A stretch of DNA of 64,000 bases, taken from assembly GCA_905250115.1 (NCBI GenBank), contig CAJNOI010000175.1, forward strand, positions 122,840 through 186,839, in the 5' to 3' direction. The notes beneath the pieces are model-generated. The model was given only the letters and a program-made list of their open reading frames with translations, did not search any database and had not been told where the DNA came from. This document shows, piece after piece, positions 1 through 11,572 of the stretch (position 1 is its first letter; every line of letters begins with the position of its first letter). Made by a program: the position numbers and the translations under genes. The stretch is from Adineta steineri. Its lineage: Eukaryota > Rotifera > Eurotatoria > Adinetida > Adinetidae.

Positions 1-971
1 TTGATTCACGCTTGATCAAACCGTATTATTTTATTTATTTTTCTGTTTGTTTTGCACAGAGCGAGATGAGTCAACATACTGTACAAAGGATGACTGGAGG
101 GTTTTGAATACGATCGATAATAAATCTTATATTAAATTAGAATACATGATAAATTTTGCAGAGTATTTTCATATGTAAAAATGTGATGAATGTAAATAAA
201 AATGTATTTTCTAAAGACACTATTGAGTTATAGAGAATATGAAGTAGACTGAGTCGTATATTTAAGTGTGGGCATGAGTATTATATCCACACCCATCCTT
301 CCTCGATAGTTTTACACAAAATTCATTCATGTTAAAAATTTAAAAAAAATAATTAATACTTGAACTGTATGATCTATTATAGAGGGAAAGTGACTTTATC
401 ATTGAATATTAATTTGATATTAATCGATATATTAAATGTAAAAATGAATGAAATTTAATCAATCATTTTTTTAAACAAAACATAAATCATGTCAGATAAG
501 TTATTATTGATATCCTCCTTTGAGTAAGTCTAGATTGAAAATTTTGATTTTGAAAAAAATGAATTAGAATTAAAAAATTAAACTTATAAAAATTATATAG
601 AATTAAGGTACAGGAAGATTGTATATTCATCATACATCTAAAATCATCCTTATCTTTTATCAATATTATTTTTTAACCAAAAGTAAAAGAAAACAAGTTT
701 ATGTTTCAAAATTTCAATAACAATTAAATACGTAAATACGACTATTTTTTTTCAGTTCAAACTGTAGTAAAACTAATATCCACATCATACATTAATAGAA
801 GGTAATACTCGTTTCGAAAAGACGAAAGAATATGCAAATATCGTTGTCAATTTACGTATAAAATGACATTTTTATAGATTAATAGATTATATATAACAAA
901 AATATTAGCGCACGAGAAAAGAATACAGAGAGTCGTTTAAAACAAATTTGTAAACACAACAAAAAAAACGT
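1..971. other. Intergenic, no gene seen
   Basis: Low-complexity AT-rich sequence with stops in all frames. The only structure I see is a small telomere-like hairpin near 265-298, listed separately. The window edge may cut a gene lying to the left. Confidence 0.5.
265..298. repeat. Telomere-like hairpin, copy 1
   Basis: A G-rich arm (AGTGTGGGCATGAG) is followed by a short AT spacer and a C-rich arm (CCACACCCATCCT). It is a short, degenerate member of the dispersed TGTGGG-type inverted repeats found through the window. Confidence 0.5.
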
Positions 972-2053
972 ATGGATAAATACAAAATCGTTTTTCTGCG
1001 TCTCATCGTATGTTGGTTGTGTTGGACAATGAATTGTAGTGTCGTAGTATCACAACAATCATTCCAATCACACATGACTGGGAGATACAAAGGTGAATTT
1101 AGTTTTTTTCTGATCGGAGAACAATATTTATCATCATGATATACATTTTAGGTAGCATGCCATTTCTAGATTGTAAACAGTATGCAAATGACTATGAAGT
1201 TCTCAAGTATTTTTCCTTTCCCATCATGATCAATCCAGAAACAAATGGTTGGAATAAGAGTATTGCTACTATGCATCGTACAGGTATTTTTGTCGATTCA
1301 CTTACACTTGCAGATACAAATAGCACTATTCCTGAAAGTATCTTTTGTTTAAAAGAACTAAAATATTTGATCATTAAAGATATGGTTTTTACTAACGGTA
1401 ATAAAATTATTATCACCGTTTGAAAGTATTCATCAAAGATGTCTTTAGGTGTTGTACCAGGTAGTTTGGCAAATCTACAATTACTACGGCGTCTCGAGAT
1501 TACTAACACGATTATTACTAATATGACCAATCAACTAACGTCTTTAACTCGTCTCTACTGGTTAATCTTAGTCAATTGTTCTCTTTCTCAGTTACCTAAT
1601 CTCAGTAATATGTCCGATATAGGATATATTCAACTTGAACAGAATCGTTTATCTAAAATCGATGGTTTAAATGCTAACATTTACAGTTTATTGCTTTCAA
1701 ACAATTTCTTTACGGAAATACCGATTGTGGAGACACCAACATACATGAAAGAACTTTCTATCAGCAATAATCCTTTGAAAAGTATCCTAAAGATAGATTC
1801 TTTTATTAATTTAGAAAAAGTTAATCTTCACAATACAACACTGTCATTCATTCCACCTACTATCAACAAACTGCAGAAGCTAGAATATCTTGACTTGTCT
1901 TCCAATAACCTATTTTATTTACCTAGAGATATTCTTGAGTTGAACAAACTCAATACTGTCTATGTCAACAACAATTCATTCTCCGATCGAGACATCGAAA
2001 CAATTACATCATACTTCAACATAAGTCATCCGAATATTACTTTGCGTTTTTAA
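972..2053 (+). CDS. Secreted leucine-rich-repeat protein, copy A
   Basis: Three exons read as 972-1092, 1152-1397 and 1449-2053. The introns are 59 and 51 nt with GT-AG ends, and the phases join into 323 residues. The N-terminus is hydrophobic (MDKYKIVFLRLIVCWLCW), a probable signal peptide, then a Cys-containing segment (DCKQYANDYE, IFCLKEL), then about seven LRR units in the last exon (for example LEYLDLSSNNLFYLP). The likely role is extracellular protein binding; the partner is unknown. Copy B starts 237 bp downstream with the same exon structure, so this is a tandem duplication. I chose the ATG at 972 because it aligns with the start of copy B and gives the signal peptide. Ligand and expression cannot be read from sequence. 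Confidence 0.82.
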
Positions 2054-2289
2054 CTAATGTATATTTTGATTGACTATATTAATAAAAATCTATTGAATGA
2101 ATCAGATACGAATAACATTCTTTCAAACTTTTAATAAGATTTTGATATAACTGACATTAATTCTAAGTCAATTTTCGATTAAAATCATGCATCATCGTTT
2201 GATCTTATATATAGAAAAGGTTAGCGAAATGAGAAGAGAATGTCGACAGTGATTTAAAAAGAATTAGTACTGAGCACAACAATAAAAAC

Positions 2290-3382
2290 ATGAATGAATA
2301 CAAGATCGTTTTTCTGCTTATCATCGTATGCTGGTGGTGTTCGATGACAGAGTGTAATGTAGAAGCATTGCGATCACACATTATCGGTGGATACAAAGGT
2401 CAGTTCATTTCATCTTGTTTATAGAATATAATTTATTATCATCTCATACATTGTAGGTATCGAAACGAGAAATAGCAAGTCAGCTGTAGATTGTAGACAA
2501 TATGCAAATGACTATGAAATTTTGTATGATTTTCCATTTTGCATCATGATCAGTCCTATGTTACATTATTCGGATAGTAACATTGCTACAATGGACAATA
2601 CGAATACTTTTGTCTCTTCACTCACACTCATAGACACAGGTAGTATTATTCCAGAAAGTATATTTTGCTTAAAAAAACTTGATCAATTGACTATCATCAA
2701 TATGAATTTTGCAAATGGTAATAGAGTTACCATCTTAATCTGATGAATTGATAACACAGATTGTATATTTCTACTAGGTATTATACCAGATACATTAGCA
2801 GATTTACAGCGACTATACACGCTCGACATCTATAATTCATCGATCACTAATTTAACCGATCAATTCGCATCTTTGACTCGTCTTTATTCGCTAAACTTAA
2901 ACAATTGTTCACTTTCTCAAATATCAAGTCTCAGCAACATGCCAGATTTACGACATATTTATCTTGAAAATAATCGTTTATCGAAAATCGATGGATTCCG
3001 AAGCGACGTCGATTGTCTACATATTTCCGATAACTTGTTCACTGAGATACCTACTTTCACAACTCCAACCAGTCTTGCAATACTTCGTATAAATAACAAT
3101 CCTCTCAAAGATGTAAAAACGCTAGATTCTTTTACTAATCTCGCAGTTCTTGAACTTCGAAATACAACACTCTCATTCATTCCAACTACCATCGATAAAC
3201 TTCAGAGACTCTCACACGTTGATTTATCTCATAACAAATTGGCTTATTTACCTAGAAGTATTTTCAAATTAAAATCTCTTCAATATCTCTATATCAATAA
3301 TAATATATTCTCTTCGGATGAAATTAAAATAATACAAACGGAATTTCATAAAACTCATCCAAATATTACTTTACACATTTAG
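2290..3382 (+). CDS. Secreted leucine-rich-repeat protein, copy B
   Basis: Exons 2290-2398, 2457-2717 and 2778-3382 give 324 residues. Intron positions and phases match copy A exactly, and exon 3 is the same length (605 nt) in both. The start MNEYKIVFLLIIVCWW is a clearer signal peptide than in copy A. The LRR half includes LSHVDLSHNKLAYLP and LQYLYINNN. Many residues are shared with copy A in every exon, but substitutions are common, so the duplication is not very recent. The gene ends 98 bp before the convergent kinase gene. Its function is probably adhesion or recognition outside the cell; this is inference. Confidence 0.83.
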
Positions 3383-3480
3383 TTTTCTGTATTAGTAATA
3401 ACTATTTATTTTATTTCTATTTAAATCGATGAATTATTTCAAAACAAAATTCATTTAAAAATAATAAAATATGTTTCAGT

Positions 3481-4608
3481 TTATTCAGATCGTTCCAATG
3501 CTGTTGTTAAAGGATGTTCAGCAAGCCAACGATGCGATGGTCGTTTAAACAAATTTCGTTGTAGACAATGATAAAGCAAATTTTGAACACGAGTAGAACG
3601 AGTACGTCGAACACCAAATGGTGCTCGTGAACTTGGTCGCATAGGTGCTTTTCCATAAGTCAAATGATATAGAATAGCACCTATTGAGTATATATCAACT
3701 TTTGATGTCACAGGTGCTTCAGCTGTTAAACATTCAGGCGCACTATAACCACTATGATTACGTACTGGACTTTCATATTGTCTAAATTTAATAATAAGAC
3801 TAAAATAATTATTAAAATAATATTTCACGTACCCTGCTGATCTTATTTGTGCTATACCGAAATCAACAATTTTCAATTGTGATCCAAAAAATATTAAATT
3901 AGCTGGTTTGATATCACGATGAATCTATAATAACAATAATCATTGTCTTATCGATAAGTAATTCGAGATCATCTTTTTTTTTGTTTTTTCACTTACGATA
4001 TTATGTTGACGAAGTCCAATAATAATATTAACTAATTGAATCCATATATATATTCGATCTTTTGTAGAAATATAATCAGAACCAGATCTAGCTCGTTTTA
4101 AATGTGTTCCATGAAGATTTTCAACTCGATCAAGTAATGTATCATTTCCTAATTCCATAGCGATAAAAGCTAAACCTCTTCGTAAATCTATAGCAGATCC
4201 ATATATAGTTACAGCACAATTTTCTGCATGACGTATGATATACAGCATTTTAATTTCATTTGCAAAGCATGCGCGAATTTTAGCTGGATTAAGATTATTT
4301 CGACGATTACGAAGATCGAATACTTTCACAGCAGTCCGATGACCTACAAATCAAATATCGCAAGTTTTTCTTTCGTATAAGAAATTCTCGCTGTTTATTG
4401 ACTATTATCGATATACTCGACATCGTCATAAATATAATTCATAATAACTATTTGAATATTTACCTTGTGATGTAATCGATGACCAAACCGTTGCAAAATT
4501 TCCAGTACCTCGTCTATTAATTAAAGTGTATAATTCATCTTCAATACGAAAGGTTTGATGTTTAGATCTCATATCATTAGAAGGCATTCGGCGAGTAGAA
4601 TCCAACAT
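3481..4608 (-). CDS. Mps1/TTK-like protein kinase, kinase domain only
   Basis: Four exons on the minus strand: 4608-4464, 4343-3997, 3924-3833 and 3781-3481. They join in phase to 294 residues. All catalytic landmarks are present: glycine loop GTGNFATVW, lysine in AVKVFD, helix-C Glu in ANEIKML, HRDIKPAN, DFG, APE, and a subdomain IX-XI stretch (VDIYSIGAILYHLTYG, RNLFKRPSHRW). The order and wording of these, especially HQ/RQHNI-HRDIKPAN and LTYGKAPM, resemble the Mps1/TTK kinases of the spindle checkpoint. Vertebrate TTK has long N-terminal TPR and disordered regions; none is visible here. It may be a free-standing kinase-domain paralog. The exact substrate is unknown. Confidence 0.75.
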
Positions 4609-5509
4609 GAATTCTAATTCGAAAAGACTTCATTATCATCATTAATATCAATGAATACTTACTTATTTATTGCTTGTGTTTTGTACACTTCATATTAGGT
4701 ATTAACCATTTATGTATACATATTATTATAAGCAAAGAGCATAAGGTTATGCTTCATCGATAAAGAACGAAACAAAAATACTATACATACACGTGGTTTT
4801 GTGAATGAATCTGCGATTTGTTTTTTCTTACAATATACAAATGATTGGAAATTTTCTGAAAGCAATCATAGTTCATACTTTATTGATAACTAATATGTTT
4901 ACAACAAGGCGAGGAATATTTTGATTTAGAAAAAAAAAACTGAAAATCTGGTGTAGTGTGAGTGTAGATGGCGTTAACGGTGAGTGTGTGGATTGTATAG
5001 TACTGATATCTATGTAGTATTTAGTGTTCTTTGAATATATATTCTTAAAGAATTTATTTAGTCACATAAAAAGTTCATCTGTTTCTTACTCAGGCAGACA
5101 AACACAAAAACAAAAATGCGTAAAAACGGTGAAATTTTGACAAAAATAAAATCGAGAAAAGCGCGTTAATCTTTGCAATTTAACGAGTGATATTGCATTA
5201 AATCTTACAAAATAACGCGTTCTTACGAAGAAAAGTTGAATTCTGATGATTTCATATGATTCTAAATCAGCTGTTTCCTCTTTGGTATGATTGGACTATG
5301 ATTAATATGATGACACTCATATTTCTTTTTTGAATCTAGATCGTTAGATGCGACTCAATCTGATAACTAGAACTGCTCAATCCTACCATAGTCCGACGTA
5401 TTTGGTAAGTGAATAGCAACAAAAATTGTTGTATATCATTGAATTATAGTATTAAGTATATTGTCGAGTCTGACAGCTGGATTTTATTAAATATTTCACT
5501 CGTTCGATA
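4609..5509. other. Intergenic, no gene seen
   Basis: This gap between the kinase start and the hAT element is AT-rich with no credible long frame. A G/T-rich patch near 4960-5000 (GTGTAGTGTGAGTG) may be a decayed telomere-like tract but has no clear second arm. Confidence 0.4.
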
Positions 5510-6311
5510 CAGTGGCGTAGCCAGGATTTTTAGACTAATGGGCAAACTTCACTTGCGTCGAAAAAAAACGATGGGCAAGATTTTTATTGATAGGCTAAAA
5601 CTTTTTGGCCCAGCAAAGTACTGATAATGTAGAAAAAACACAAAAATTTGAAATGAGGTTCTTTTAATCGAACATGCATTAAACTCAGATCTTAAGCTTG
5701 AGTCAGGCGTATTTTTAGTCTAATTTAGTGTCTCTGTCTATAACATTGATGTTTCAAATTCAAATTCCAAAGTCAGAAAGATGAGAATTCATTTTTGCAT
5801 ATAATTTCAATATTTCATCTGAATTTATATCGAGATCTATATGAATATTAGCAGAAGCAAGTCCATTAAGCTTGTTTTGTTTCATTGTAGACCGACAATA
5901 ACTTTTAATTCTCGATAATTGACTGAAACTTCTCTTAGCAAAAACTGCTGATACAGGCAATGTTACGAAGAAAATTAATAAATAACGAACATTTGGATAT
6001 AATGCACTGTCCGTCTCTTTAATTACTTCGTTTAACCAATTTTTTCTTCGGTCATTATTCATTTTAAGCAAATTATTGTATATTCATCCAAACTTGCAAA
6101 TAAAATACAAAAAGCGATTCTTTTCTTCTTTTTTTAATTCTTCACAGAAAGAAAAAGTGAAGAGTACATGTGTGCTTCAAATGGAAGAAAAAGATATAGT
6201 TACACTTTAATTCAAAAATAGATGAACAATTTTGAAAAAGTAAAATTTCAATTGGCAAATCTCCAAATGAAATGGGCAGTTGCCCATTTGCCCCCCCTCG
6301 CTACGCCACTG
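5510..6311. mobile_element. Non-autonomous hAT transposon remnant with 8-bp TSD
   Basis: The 802-bp element starts CAGTGGCGTAGCCAGG and ends with the inverted counterpart (CTCGCTACGCCACTG). Both sides are flanked by the identical octamer GTTCGATA (5502-5509 and 6312-6319), the usual hAT target duplication. The minus strand inside holds the end of a transposase frame (see 5760-6071). Most of the transposase is missing, so it cannot move by itself. The perfect TSD suggests insertion was not very old. Confidence 0.88.
5760..6071 (-). pseudogene. hAT transposase C-terminal dimerisation domain fragment
   Basis: A 103-codon frame inside the hAT element. The stretch LYPNVRYLLIFFVTLPVS, then AVFAKRSFSQLSRIKSYCRS and LNGLASANIHID, matches the C-terminal dimerisation (hATC) region of ZMYM/P-element-repressor-like hAT transposases. 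The catalytic core and zinc finger are absent from the 802-bp element. It is a relic, not a functional enzyme. Confidence 0.85.
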
Positions 6312-6319
6312 GTTCGATA

Positions 6320-6813
6320 CGTTCTAATAATTTCTATTTGACTTGAAAAGTTGATTTACTTATTCCAGTAACATAGGAGAATTTATTCTGCGTCATTCAT
6401 TCTACTTACGAGTTATATTATCTTTTATGTTTTAAATTTATCATATCTCGCTTATGTTGTTGTTTTTAGTTCAATAATAATATTGACGAACTCAAATGAC
6501 GTTTTAACAGAGCGCACTCCGAGTGCTAATATGACTAATATTGAGGTAAAAGTTTGTGTGACAGAACTGAGTTCTCGATGAATCATTGGCTTTTTTTCTT
6601 CTCTTTTTACATGACTACGTTTGTTAGACGGCAAATAAGATACTATATGGCTTGTAATGTCGATGTAAAAAAAGAAAAAGAACAGAACGACAGCAAAGTT
6701 CGGGTGCGTTGTGATAGTATAAAAGGAAAGAGAACGATGAGGACAACAGAGAGATTTTTAATAAGAAAGTTAATTTTTTTTTCAAGGTTAATTAAAAAAA
6801 AGAGACAGATAAT
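6320..6813. other. Intergenic / 5' region of the GT gene
   Basis: AT-rich sequence with no supported gene. It probably includes the promoter and 5' UTR of the glucosyltransferase that starts at 6814. I see no clear TATA box. Confidence 0.35.
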
Positions 6814-9800
6814 ATGGCAGCATCTAGAGAAGATTTAACAAATATTGAATTTGATAATGATTGGAAATGTTATTGTCAACAAGCGAATGAAGAAATGAAT
6901 GAAGAAAATATGGTTGCAGCTATACATCATGGCGATATAAATCATTGTTCGTCTTTAATAGATTTACCACATATTATCAATATAAATCAATCACGTCAAT
7001 TTAAAGAAACAAATTCATACAAATGGTGGTATTACAAACAATTCGATTGGACATCGACCAATAGACAAGTTCATCTTATGTTTGAATCCTATGATAATCT
7101 AAATAACAGCTCTATTTCAGCAGATATTGCTGGCACTATATGGTTAAATAATACAAAAATATTTTCTGGTTTATTCACATCATTAACTAATTCTATTGAC
7201 TTGTCTTCAAAATTATTATATAGTAAAAATATTGATGAACAAACTCAAACAAATATTCTAGTCATTTCTTGTTCAAATTCTACTCTTTCTCATCATGCTC
7301 GTCTTATTTTACATGGTAAAATAATTTGTGCAACAGGACAAGTAAACGTTAGTGAAGAATTTTCAAGCAGAAGTAAAACTCAAGAACAAAATGAAAATGA
7401 AATTATGGATTATACAATTAGTCTTGATGATACTAATGGACGTATTGGTGTTTTATTTAAATCCAAAAAGAAATCCAAAGCACCTTTAAAATCAATTTCA
7501 TCATCACCACAATTTGTTCCATACGAGCAGAATGAAAGACAAATCAATGAAAATAGAGAAGAATCAAAAGATGATCTTCTTATACCTCGTTTAGCTATTT
7601 TAATACTGACTGTTGGTACGCGCGGTGATGTTCAACCATTTATTGCGTAAGTTAAATTGTGTTCTATAAATTTTGTAAAAACTCTAATTTCGTAAATTTT
7701 AGTCTAGGTCAAGCACTTCGAGCATATGGTCATCGTGTTCGATTAGCCACACATGAAACATTTCGATCATTTGTTCGTGGTAATGGTCTGGAATTTTATC
7801 CATTAGGTGGTGATCCAGTAGATTTAATCTCATTTATGGTGAAAAATGCCGGTATTATTCCTTCAATGGACAGTATTATGGCAGGAGATGTTGGCAAAAA
7901 ACGTCGAACTATATCTGATATTCTTGCTTCTACATGGCAAGCATGTATAGCAAATGATGATGAAACAGATATGCCATTTACAGCTGAAGCAATTATTGCT
8001 AATCCACCATCATTTGGTCATATTCATTGTGCAGAAAAATTACAAATTCCTTTACATATCGTATTCACTATGCCTTGGACATCTACAGCAGCATTTCCAC
8101 ATCCATGTTCAAATATTGATAATTCAACAGGATCAAGAAAAGTAATTAATCGATATTCGTATGATGTTATTGAAATGCTGGTAAATTAAAATAAAAATTT
8201 TAAATAAGAAAAAAAAAACAATTTCGTTTTTCTAGACATGGACAGGTATGCGAGATATATTTAATAATTTTCGAAAGAAAACATTGGGTCTTTCAACTTT
8301 AAATACGAGTCAAGCAATAAACCTATTAAGTGATGAACGAGTACCACATACTTATTGTTGGTCACCATCACTTGTTCCTAAACCTGATGATTGGGGAACA
8401 CATATCAATGTTTCTGGCTTTTTCTTTTTGGATCTTGGTACCGTTTATACGAATCCACCTCAAGATTTACTCGATTTTCTTCAGCTCAATGATAACAATC
8501 ATAATCAATCAAAATTATCACCACCAATTTATATCGGTTTTGGTTCTATTGCAGGACATGATTCTCGTCGTATTCTTACAATTGTAATCGATGCACTTGT
8601 TCAAACAGGATATCGAGCTGTCCTATCGGGTCTTGCATCGGATGCAGATCATTTACCTCCGAATATATTTAGAATTGGAAATGTACCACATGATTGGCTT
8701 TTTCAACATGGTAAGTGACGATTTTCCTCATGAATTAATAGATTAAAAATATACACATTTATCGCGGTTTCTTTTTTCAGTTTCAGCTGTATGTCATCAT
8801 GGTGGTGCAGGTACAACTGCAGCTGGTCTACGTGCTGGTAAACCAACAATTATTGTTCCATTTTTTGGAGATCAATTTTTTTGGGGTACTGTAATTGCAA
8901 AGAATGGTGCTGGCCCTCACCCAGTTCCAGGAAAGTCGATTACAAAAGATCAATTAATTCAAGCATTTCATTTTGTTCACAAACCGTCAACATGTATTGC
9001 TGCTAAATCTCTTCGTGATTCTATTCTTCAAGAAGATGGATGTGCAGCAGCAGTACGTGCATTTCATGCAAATCTACCCTTAAAACGGATGCATAGCGAT
9101 TTGGAACCAACATTTCCTGCATGTTATCGTTTGGATAAATATCGAATGCAGATATCACGACCAGTAGCACAAGTATTAGTATCAGCTGGCATCGTAGAAG
9201 AAGCTCAACTTCGTTTACATGTTACACGAGAATGGCAAATTAAACATGATAATCATACTCATATAATGATGCACGGTTTATGGGAACATTCTCATAAAGC
9301 TATTTCTACAATGTTTCTTGATACTGCGTCAGATTTGAAACGAACGAACAGCACTGATAGTATAAACAATAAAGCACTTGTAAATGTTGGAACTGTTGCC
9401 AAAGGTATTGGTTTAGGTATAGGTCATTTAACAATTGGAACCTTCGCGATGTATGGTGAATTGACCGATGTACTTGATCGTGTGCCTTATTTATATGATC
9501 CGTATAGGTAAGAGAATTTAGTAATACTTTTCCGAATAATTTCTATATTATTTCATATTCGTAGTTCAAAATCACGTCCACGTCCAGTTGTCATTGATTT
9601 TAAGTCGGGTGCAAAGGCAGCTGGTTTAACCTTATGGTATGGTTGGAAAGAGGGTTTTACAGGCATGATAACACAACCACGCACTGGTTATAAACGTCAT
9701 GGTATACTTGGTGGTGCAGCAGGATCAGTCATAGGTGCAATAAACATGGGGATAAAACCTAGCTCTAGTATTCTTTCATCTCTTACCTGGCTCAGCCGAG

Positions 9801-10162
9801 GTATTTATGCTAGTGTAAGAAATGTTGTAGAAACTTATCAAAGAGAAGGAAGACGTCTACCATCCGGAATTTTTGATGTTACTTCGTCGTTATCAACTGT
9901 AAATAATGAAGAAATACAGGATGCAACTGATAAAGAATTTTCTTCAATTGCGAAAACTGCGGCAAATATTTCAGGTTTTCATCCGAAAACATGTCAAAGT
10001 ATTATTGATGAATTTGAAAAAATCAAAGTAGAATATGAACACCGTCGGAATTCGTCATGGACAAAAAAGTTACAACCAGTATCATTTCCTCGTAGTATTA
10101 AAAGCAAACGAGCTTCATCAGTGGATAAACGTGTTGATTTATCAAGAAAAGACAAGGATTGA
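6814..10162 (+). CDS. Sterol 3-beta-glucosyltransferase-like GT1 enzyme
   Basis: Five exons: 6814-7646, 7703-8180, 8236-8710, 8781-9507 and 9565-10162. They join in phase to 1036 residues. The N-terminal ~255 residues are not recognised. A GT28-type N-domain then begins with LAILILTVGTRGDVQPFIA. The C-domain carries the nucleotide-sugar signature HHGGAGTTAAGLRAGKP followed by FFGDQFFWG. This pattern is that of UGT80/Atg26-like sterol glucosyltransferases, which add glucose from UDP-glucose to a sterol 3-OH. After it comes a Gly/Ala-rich amphipathic stretch (GYKRHGILGGAAGSVIGA) and a charged tail, as in some fungal and bdelloid members, perhaps for membrane contact. The family is expanded in bdelloids; a fungal or bacterial origin is possible, but the introns show it is at home in this genome. 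Confidence 0.85.
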
Positions 10163-11572
10163 TATTGAATATTCATTTTTATTTGCTTCAGTGAAAGTGT
10201 TGTATATAGTTTTAGTTAAAATAAAAATAATTAAATATTCATATAGAGATATTTTTTTAAGTGAGTATTTGAATTCTCTTTACCCTCATTCTGAAGATGA
10301 TTGATGCTAATAATGTAGATACTTTTCTTGAACACGTTCATAAAGATGTGCTCAATTCTCATCTTGAATTTCAAAATGCTAAATCAATCATTACCGAGAC
10401 CTGTATTGATTTTCTTCTCTTGCAGGCTCTCCAAAAATTCAGTTGTATGAATTTATAGTTCCGACACTGCTAGAAAACGTCGTATAACGAAGGTAAAATA
10501 GCACTGTTCGAGGTCGGATTTTCATTTCATTTTGATAAGAAATAAATCCTTTATTAGATTCAAGGACGACATTTTATCTTGATGGTACTTCAAGCTCTTT
10601 CAGTAAATCGAACCAACAAAGACTTACCAAATCTGAATCATTCTAAAATAAATTTCGAACAATACGTTTTTCAATGCTCACTTTCATTTGAACAAACGTC
10701 TTGAAAAGAAAAAAACGAAGAATATAATATCTATATATGTCACCACATAAGAAAACTAATTTGATTAAAAAAACTGAAGAAAAATATACACATCAGTCTT
10801 CATTCTATGCAAATTGACGTAGTAGTAATACAGAACGGTTGTATTTTTTCTTGCATACTTTCTTTCTGCTTACTCACATTTCTTCTTATCATATTTTCCG
10901 TTCTGTATGTATGCTCGACGGAACGTAGGTGACACTGTTTTATTTTCTTCTTTTACATTTTTGCTTTTTGTTATGAATAACAGAAAAACAGCCCATTCAA
11001 ATAAAAAGAACGTTAATATGTGTGACAATGTCCTTAATGATAATCGTTGTAATGTTATGATAGGATTTAGTTAAAGAAAATTCTTTCAAAACATGTAAGT
11101 ATATTTTATTTTTGTGAACTTACAATAATAATGAAATTAAATAAATTTAGTGTTATATTTTATACATTGAAATAAAATATCAATGTAGTTTTATATTGCT
11201 AGAAAGAAAAAATAAGTTGCCATCTGTCAAAAATTTTCCTTTTCTGCACCATATTATGTTTTTCTTTTTATAAGTTTAAAAATAAACGCAGATGATTTAT
11301 TAAATTTAAAAAAAATATTAAAGTTATACGCTTACAAAAATTTCTAATAACCAACAATATTACCAGTTGTGGTCAATTGACTCACCTGTATGAGTCACAT
11401 ATATAACTCATATATACTGTCGAGAAGAACAAAAGCTAAATTTTATATGTAACCGTTGTTTATACTGAAAAAGAAGTTTTTTCAGGAAAGTAATTATACC
11501 ATTTGATTTTACACATATTTTATATGAAGAAAATCAAATCATTTCAGAAAACTAAAAACAATATTCTCAATC
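10163..11572. other. Intergenic, no gene seen
   Basis: About 1.4 kb of AT-rich sequence between two plus-strand genes. No frame has coding character and no clear repeat was found. The part near 11380-11410 contains a short imperfect repeat of ACTCACCTGTATGAGTC type. Confidence 0.4.

Noticed and set aside
1192..1530. 112-codon minus-strand frame over the first LRR gene
   Set aside because: Antisense shadow of the LRR exons; the plus strand has splice sites, a signal peptide and LRR motifs shared with the tandem copy.
5409..5624. 71-codon plus-strand frame
   Set aside because: Runs across the left end of the hAT element and its target duplication, so it cannot be an old gene.
6452..6838. Short frames on both strands before the glucosyltransferase
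   Set aside because: Low-complexity Lys/Phe-rich translations with no family character; more likely 5' UTR and promoter.
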